10,502 nt of DNA, from the NCBI GenBank assembly GCA_001771975.1, contig MERE01000004.1, positions 1 through 10,502 on the forward strand. Direction: 5' to 3'. Position numbers and translations under genes: made by a program. Shown in pieces: positions 6,454 to 10,502 of this stretch. The notes beneath the pieces are model-generated. The model searched no databases, was not told the DNA's origin, and saw nothing but the letters and a program-made list of their open reading frames with translations. How positions within the stretch are numbered: the first letter of the stretch is position 1; every line of letters starts with the position of its first letter. The DNA is from Betaproteobacteria bacterium RIFCSPLOWO2_02_FULL_68_150. GTDB lineage: Bacteria; Pseudomonadota; Gammaproteobacteria; Burkholderiales; SG8-39.

Positions 6454-7029
6454 CTATTTCCTGCTCTTCGGCGCGAAGCGGCCGCGCACCTGGTCGCGCA
6501 GGTAGAGCTGCAGCGTATCGTTGCGGTACTCCATGCCGCGCGCCTGCAGCTGTCGTTCGGCCTCGGCGATGGTCACCTCGCGGTCGGTCCGCACCAGCGA
6601 GCGGGCGCTCACCAGGTGCAGGAAGCTGGTTCGCATGCGCGCTTCGGCGTGGCCCGCGCCGCCTTCGCGCAGCAGCTGGACGTTGCCGTAGAGAAACACC
6701 TCTTCGCCGCCACGCGCGAGCGTACCGCGCTCGGCGCTCACCGTCAGGCGCGGCTCGCCGGGCTTGCTCTGCACGATCCGCGGCGCCAGCAGCTCGGTCG
6801 AGTCGTCGTCGGGGTAATGTACCATTTTCGCCGCGGCGAGCGTGGATTCGAGCGCGCCCGCGGCGTTGAACTGGCTGAGCCTGAAGTTCTCGACCAGAAA
6901 GTCGGGATCGTGCCGCCGCAGCGATGGCGGCTGTTGTCCTTCGTGCAGCGTTTGCTCGAGCCAGAAGCTGAGCAGCGCGAGGGCGAAAAGCAGCAGCAGC
7001 GGAAACAGGCGGGTCGCGGAAAGTCTCAT
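6454..7029 (-). CDS. lptC: Lipopolysaccharide export system protein LptC
   Basis: LptC is the bitopic inner-membrane protein that takes lipopolysaccharide from LptB2FG and passes it to LptA. The 191-residue protein has one N-terminal membrane anchor (about 7-23, LFPLLLLFALALLSFWL). A periplasmic domain with the LptC/YrbK pattern follows: DPDFLVENFRLSQFNAAG (41-58), an AAKMVHYPDDDST segment (66-78) and a C-terminal ARGMEYRNDTLQLYLRDQVRGRF block (163-185). Length matches the family (E. coli 191). Sequence conservation in LptC is low, so the call rests on topology, these segments and the position between kdsC and lptA. ATG 7029 overlaps the kdsC stop as ATGA and starts right before the anchor, which makes it better than the upstream ATG in frame. 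Confidence 0.93.
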   Translation of the reverse strand: MRLSATRLFPLLLLFALALLSFWLEQTLHEGQQPPSLRRHDPDFLVENFRLSQFNAAGALESTLAAAKMVHYPDDDSTELLAPRIVQSKPGEPRLTVSAERGTLARGGEEVFLYGNVQLLREGGAGHAEARMRTSFLHLVSARSLVRTDREVTIAEAERQLQARGMEYRNDTLQLYLRDQVRGRFAPKSRK

Positions 7030-7562
7030 CGCAGGCAGGCCTCGAGCGCGGCGTCGAGCCGGCCCTGCGCGCGCAGCACGAATTCGCACACCTCGCGCAC
7101 CGCACCGCCGCCAGCCGCGGCGCGCGGCACGTAGTGCGCGTGCTGCCGCACCAGCTCGGGCGCCTCGCCCGGCGCACAGGCGAAGCCGCAGCGCCGCAGC
7201 ACCGGCAGGTCGACCAGCTCGTCCCCCATGTAGCCGGCCGCGCCCGCGTCGAGCGCCAGCTGCGCGAGCAGCGCCTCGAACGCGGCGCGCTTGTCGGCGA
7301 TGCCCTGCAGCACGTGCTCGATGCCGAGTTCGGCGGCGCGCTGCGTCACCGCCGCGGACTCGCGCCCCGAGAGCAGCGCCAGCCGCACGCCGGCGGCGGC
7401 GAGCAGCTTCATGCCGTGGCCGTCGTGCGCGTGGAACGCCTTGAGCTGCTCGCCGTGCGGGCCGTACCAGAGCCGGCCGTCGGTCAGCACGCCGTCGACG
7501 TCGAACAGCATCAGGCGCACGCGCCGCGCGCGCTCGATCGCATCGGCTAGCGCGGCGTGCAT
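7026..7562 (-). CDS. kdsC: 3-deoxy-D-manno-octulosonate 8-phosphate phosphatase KdsC
   Basis: KdsC hydrolyses Kdo-8-phosphate to Kdo, the sugar that links lipid A to the lipopolysaccharide core. The 178-residue cytoplasmic protein is a minimal HAD-superfamily phosphatase (C0 type, no cap domain), normally a tetramer. All four HAD motifs are present: DVDGVLTDG with nucleophile Asp21 and acid/base Asp23, LSGRES with Ser65, Lys91 in ADKRAAFE, and GDELVDLPVL with Asp114 and Asp118 for Mg2+. The C-terminal glycine run AAAGGGAVREVCEFVL (148-163) matches the family tail that closes over the neighbouring active site. ATG 7562 lies 4 bp after the kdsD stop. The gene overlaps lptC as ATGA, so sugar synthesis and export genes are translated in step. 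Confidence 0.96.
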   Translation of the reverse strand: MHAALADAIERARRVRLMLFDVDGVLTDGRLWYGPHGEQLKAFHAHDGHGMKLLAAAGVRLALLSGRESAAVTQRAAELGIEHVLQGIADKRAAFEALLAQLALDAGAAGYMGDELVDLPVLRRCGFACAPGEAPELVRQHAHYVPRAAAGGGAVREVCEFVLRAQGRLDAALEACLR

Positions 7563-7566
7563 GGCG

Positions 7567-8562
7567 TCAGATGACTTTGGCGCGGAACAGATCGTGCATG
7601 TTGAGCGCGCCGAGCAGGATGCCCTGCGCGTCCACCACGAGCAACTGGCTGATCTTGTGCCGCTCCATCATCTGCACGGCCTCCGCGGCCAGCGCCTCGG
7701 GCCGGATGGTGTGCGGATCAGGCGTCATCACGCGGTCGATGAGCAGCGCCTTGTCGCGCGCGATGCGGCCGAGCTTGCGGCGCAGGTCGCCGTCGGTGAA
7801 CACGCCGCTGACCTGTCGCTTGGCATTGACGATCGCGACCATCCCCATGCCGCCGCGCGTCATGGTGTCGAGTGCGCGCCTGAGCGGAGCGCCCAGGCGC
7901 ACCACCGGGATGCGCTCGCCGGCGCGCATGACGTCGGCTACGTGCTTCAGCGCCTCGCGGTAGAGCGAACCGCGCGGGTGGGAGCGTGCGAAATCCGCCT
8001 TCGAGAATCCTCTCGCGTCGAGCAGCGCGACGGCGAGCGCATCGCCGAGCGCGAGCGCCGCGGTGGTGCTCGCGGTTGGCGAAAGATTGAGCGGGCAGGC
8101 CTCCTTGGCGACGCCCGCGTCGAGCAGCACGTCGGCATCGCGCGCGAGCGAGGAATCGAGGCGGCCGGTCATGGCGATGAGCTTGGCGCCCTCGCGCTTG
8201 ATGAGCGGGATGATGCGCAGCAGCTCCTCGCTTTCGCCGGAATGGGAAATGGCGATGAACACGTCCTGCCTGCGCACCATGCCCAGGTCGCCGTGGCTCG
8301 CCTCCGCGGGGTGCACGAAGTAGGCCGGGGTGCCGGTGCTCGCCATGGTCGAGGCGATCTTGCGCGCGATGTGACCCGACTTGCCGATGCCGCTCACGAT
8401 GACGCGGCCGTGTCCGCTGTCGACGCAGCCGCGAATGAGCGCCAGCGCAGCCAGGAAGCGCCGGTCGAGGCGCGCGCTGAGTGCGCGCACGGCCTCGGCT
8501 TCGATTTCGAGCACGTTGCGCGCCAGTTCGAGCGCGTTCTGCGAAGCGCGCGGGGCATTCAT
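7567..8562 (-). CDS. kdsD: D-arabinose 5-phosphate isomerase KdsD (KpsF/GutQ family)
   Basis: KdsD interconverts ribulose-5-phosphate and arabinose-5-phosphate, the first committed step to Kdo. The 331-residue protein has a sugar-isomerase (SIS) domain at about 40-180 with SGIGKSGHIARKIASTMASTG (57-77) and SHSGES (106-111), then two CBS domains at about 208-268 and 277-331, the first ending in VFTDGDLRR. Lys61, Glu113, Glu154 and His195 fall at a constant +2 offset from the residues I recall as catalytically important in E. coli KdsD (Lys59, Glu111, Glu152, His193). I chose ATG 8562 (MNAPRAS) because its length matches the family. A TTG at 8574 in the same frame would add four residues, and neither has a good Shine-Dalgarno. 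GutQ is a paralogue, but the kdsC-lpt context favours KdsD. This is the first gene of the minus-strand array. Confidence 0.95.
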   Translation of the reverse strand: MNAPRASQNALELARNVLEIEAEAVRALSARLDRRFLAALALIRGCVDSGHGRVIVSGIGKSGHIARKIASTMASTGTPAYFVHPAEASHGDLGMVRRQDVFIAISHSGESEELLRIIPLIKREGAKLIAMTGRLDSSLARDADVLLDAGVAKEACPLNLSPTASTTAALALGDALAVALLDARGFSKADFARSHPRGSLYREALKHVADVMRAGERIPVVRLGAPLRRALDTMTRGGMGMVAIVNAKRQVSGVFTDGDLRRKLGRIARDKALLIDRVMTPDPHTIRPEALAAEAVQMMERHKISQLLVVDAQGILLGALNMHDLFRAKVI

Positions 8563-8592
8563 TGTTCGTCGCAACGCGCACCACTTATCATA
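8562..8592. promoter_or_regulatory. Possible overlapping divergent promoters between kdsD and the Kef-like gene
   Basis: The 65-bp gap (8563-8627) must hold start signals for both directions. On the + strand TTGTTC (8562-8567), an 18-bp spacer and TATCAT (8586-8591) could serve the antiporter gene, with a leader of about 30 nt. On the - strand TATGAT (8587-8592) could be the -10 for kdsD, with a poor -35. The two -10 candidates share five bases. Both are read by eye from weak consensus matches, so the assignment is tentative. Confidence 0.3.
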
Positions 8593-8627
8593 GGGGGCAG
8601 TATAGCTCAGGGGTATTCGCCTTCTCG

Positions 8628-10502
8628 ATGGAAAACACGGGCCTGTCGCTGAATCCGATTCTGGTGCTGCTGGCGAGCGCGGTGCTGGTGGTGATCGCGT
8701 GCCGCAGGCTGCATCTGCCGCCCATGGTCGGCTATCTCGCGATCGGGCTCGTGCTCGGGCCGCACGCGGCGGGCCTCGTGCAAGACACCGAAGCCACGCG
8801 CCGCCTGGCCGAATTCGGCGTCGTGTTCCTCATGTTCTCCGTCGGGCTGGAGTTCAGCCTGCCGAAGCTGCGCGTCATGCGCCGCGTCGTGTTCGGGCTG
8901 GGCCTGGCGCAGGTCGCGCTCACCATTGCGCTCGCGATCGCAGCGGCGCTGGCGCTGGGTGCGGGCTGGCAGACCGGCCTCGCGCTCGGCGGCGCTGCCG
9001 CCATGTCGTCGACCGCGATGGTCTCGCGGCTGCTGGCCGAGCGCCTCGAGCTCGATACGCCGCACGGCCGCGAGATCATCGGCGTGCTGCTGTTCCAGGA
9101 TCTGGCCGTGGTGCCGCTGCTCATCCTGCTGCCGGCGCTCGGCCAGGCGCCCGAGGACGCGGGACTCGCGGTGGCGGCCGCGCTCGGCAAGGCGGCAGTG
9201 GTGCTGGCGGTGTTGATCCTCGCCGGTCCGCGCCTGATGCGCTCCTGGTTCGGCGTCGTCGCGCGCGCGCGCTCGACGGAGCTGTTCGTGCTGAACGTCC
9301 TGTTCATCACGCTCGGCCTGGCGTACGTCACCGGGGTGGCCGGGCTGTCGCTCGCGCTGGGCGCGTTTCTCGCCGGCATGCTGATCGCGGAGACCGAATA
9401 CCGCTTCCAGGTCGAGGAGGACATCAAGCCGTTCCGCGACGTGCTGCTGGGGCTGTTCTTCGTCACCGTCGGCATGCTGCTCGATCCGGCGCAGATGCTG
9501 CGGCAGTTCTGGCTGGTAGTGCTGTTCCTGCTGCTGCTGTTCGGCGTCAAGCTGGCGCTGATCGGGTGGCTCTCGCGCGCCTTCGGATCCGCACCCGGCA
9601 CCGCGCTGCGGGTCGGGCTGGGGCTGGCGCAGGGCGGAGAGTTCGGTTTCGTGCTGCTGACGCTGGCGAGCGCGCACGCGATCGCGCCGCAGCCGCTCGC
9701 GCAGGCGTTGCTCGCGGCAATGGTGCTGTCGATGCTCGCGACGCCGTTCGTGATCGCGGCGAGCGACCGCATCGTGCTGCGCTTCGCGCGCTCGGAGTGG
9801 CTGATGCGCTCGCTCGAGCTGCATCGCGTCGCGGTGCAGTCGCTCGGCACCGAGCGCCACGTGATCATCCTCGGCTATGGACGCAACGGCCAGCACCTGG
9901 CGCGCCTGCTCGAGGCGGAGGGCGTGCGCTACGTGGCGCTCGACCTCGACCCGGAGCGCGTGCGCGAGGCGGCGCTCGCCGGCGACACGGTGGTGTTCGC
10001 CGACAGTTCCCGCCGCGAGGCGCTGGTCGCCGCCGGGCTCTCGCGCGCCGCGGCGGTCGCGGTGACCTTTGCCGATTCCGCCGCGGCGGCGCGTGTGCTG
10101 GCGCACATTCACGCGCTCAATCCGTCGGTTCCGGTGATCGCGCGCGCCCGCGACGAATCCGACGTGGCGCGCCTCACCGCAGCGGGCGCCTCCGAGGTGG
10201 TGCCCGAGGCGCTCGAGTCGGGGCTGATGCTGGCCTCGCACACCCTGATCTGGGTCGGGGTGCCGCTTTCGCGAGTGGTGCGGCGCATGCGCGCGGTGCG
10301 CGACGAGCGCTACAGCCTGCTCAAGGGGTTGTTCCACGGCGCGAGCGACGAGCCGGAAACGGTCGAGGCGGCCCAATCGCGGCTGCACGGGGTGACGCTC
10401 GCGGAGGGTGCGCAGGCGATCGGCAAGCCGCTCGCCGCGCTCGGACTGGAGGACATCGGGGTTCAGGTGAAGCTGGTGCGCAGGCCGCGCGCCGCGCGCC
10501 GC
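8628..10502 (+). CDS. Kef-type monovalent cation:proton antiporter (CPA2 family), 3' end missing
   Basis: This is an inner-membrane cation/proton antiporter of the CPA2 (Kef/YbaL) type, likely exporting K+ in exchange for H+. The open frame runs 625 codons from ATG 8628 to the window edge with no stop. Residues 1-380 form the Na_H_Exchanger membrane domain with many hydrophobic helices, the conserved FQDLA at 156-160 (Asp158 the likely ion-coupling acid) and GLAQGGEFGFV (332-342). Residues about 408-525 are a TrkA_N/RCK nucleotide-binding domain with GYGRNGQ (416-422) and acidic Asp439 after the second strand. From about 575 a TrkA_C domain begins and is cut off, perhaps 30-40 residues short. 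The KefB/KefC gating segment HALESDIEP reads FQVEEDIKP (260-268), so glutathione gating is doubtful and I give no symbol. An AGGGG lies 14 bases before the ATG, too far to be an ideal ribosome site. The gene is divergent from kdsD. Confidence 0.93.
   Translation, partial: MENTGLSLNPILVLLASAVLVVIACRRLHLPPMVGYLAIGLVLGPHAAGLVQDTEATRRLAEFGVVFLMFSVGLEFSLPKLRVMRRVVFGLGLAQVALTIALAIAAALALGAGWQTGLALGGAAAMSSTAMVSRLLAERLELDTPHGREIIGVLLFQDLAVVPLLILLPALGQAPEDAGLAVAAALGKAAVVLAVLILAGPRLMRSWFGVVARARSTELFVLNVLFITLGLAYVTGVAGLSLALGAFLAGMLIAETEYRFQVEEDIKPFRDVLLGLFFVTVGMLLDPAQMLRQFWLVVLFLLLLFGVKLALIGWLSRAFGSAPGTALRVGLGLAQGGEFGFVLLTLASAHAIAPQPLAQALLAAMVLSMLATPFVIAASDRIVLRFARSEWLMRSLELHRVAVQSLGTERHVIILGYGRNGQHLARLLEAEGVRYVALDLDPERVREAALAGDTVVFADSSRREALVAAGLSRAAAVAVTFADSAAAARVLAHIHALNPSVPVIARARDESDVARLTAAGASEVVPEALESGLMLASHTLIWVGVPLSRVVRRMRAVRDERYSLLKGLFHGASDEPETVEAAQSRLHGVTLAEGAQAIGKPLAALGLEDIGVQVKLVRRPRAARR

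Noticed and set aside
3288..6869. A 1193-codon open frame on the + strand, antisense to ptsN's 5' end, hpf, rpoN, lptB, lptA and part of lptC
   Set aside because: Its translation is rich in Arg, Ala, Gln, His and Glu with no recognisable domain, and it spans six well-identified genes. In GC-rich DNA the antisense frame aligned with codon third positions is often stop-free. It is an artefact unless peptides are found.
8563..8585. Possible sigma-54 promoter on the - strand upstream of kdsD (TGGTGCGCGTTGC)
   Set aside because: The GG and GC elements are separated by 8 bases instead of the required 10, and the -24 element is a weak match.
8593..8660. tRNA-like D-arm sequence TAGCTCAGGGGTA upstream of the antiporter gene
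   Set aside because: It resembles a tRNA D-arm/A-box, but there is no pairing acceptor end, no anticodon stem and no proper T-arm at the right distance, and the stretch runs into the coding sequence.
8607..10388. A 593-codon open frame on the - strand opposite the antiporter gene
   Set aside because: The predicted protein is an unbroken run of Arg, Gln, His and Glu, the complement of a hydrophobic membrane protein with GC-rich codons. The + strand frame has clear CPA2 and TrkA_N motifs.

Overview
The window is a dense, GC-rich stretch of bacterial chromosome carrying conserved housekeeping and regulatory genes. The order kdsD-kdsC-lptC-lptA-lptB-rpoN-hpf-ptsN-hprK-rapZ, together with a full-length HPr kinase, lipopolysaccharide transport genes and an adjoining mutY and Kef-type antiporter, points to a Gram-negative proteobacterium. 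Betaproteobacteria are the best guess from recalled gene order. Xanthomonad-like gammaproteobacteria keep part of the same order, and no genus can be named from the sequence alone. I see no mobile element, CRISPR array, rRNA, tRNA or gene of foreign appearance.

Layout: mutY runs on the + strand at 16-1053 and ends 7 bp from the stop of rapZ, which converges on it. From 8562 down to 1061 ten genes lie on the - strand in one tightly packed array. In transcription order these are kdsD and kdsC (Kdo precursor synthesis), lptC, lptA and lptB (lipopolysaccharide export), rpoN (sigma-54), hpf (ribosome hibernation), ptsN (EIIA-Ntr), hprK (HPr kinase/phosphorylase) and rapZ (P-loop NTPase adaptor). 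Junctions are 4-bp ATGA overlaps (kdsC/lptC, lptA/lptB), gaps of 4-7 bp, one 32-bp overlap (ptsN/hprK), and two longer gaps of 39 bp (rpoN/hpf) and 71 bp (hpf/ptsN). The 71-bp gap holds a perfect TATAAT on the - strand, so ptsN-hprK-rapZ may have its own promoter. A 65-bp divergent region at 8563-8627 separates kdsD from a + strand CPA2/Kef-type cation:proton antiporter gene that runs off the window's right edge.

Together the genes cover three linked jobs. KdsD and KdsC make Kdo for the inner core of lipopolysaccharide, and the Lpt proteins drive and carry lipopolysaccharide out of the inner membrane. RpoN, Hpf, PtsN, HprK and RapZ form the nitrogen/carbon-status and envelope-precursor regulatory set known from many proteobacteria. 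MutY guards against 8-oxoG mutations, and the Kef-like protein probably exports K+ or another monovalent cation.

No stretch longer than 300 bases lacks a gene. Very long open frames lie antisense to several genes, the largest at 3288-6869, and I judge them artefacts of high GC. I did not find a convincing new system. The observations worth a second look concern changed regulatory residues (RapZ C-terminus, the Kef gating segment, an RpoN core motif), possible promoters, and the hairpin at the mutY/rapZ junction.
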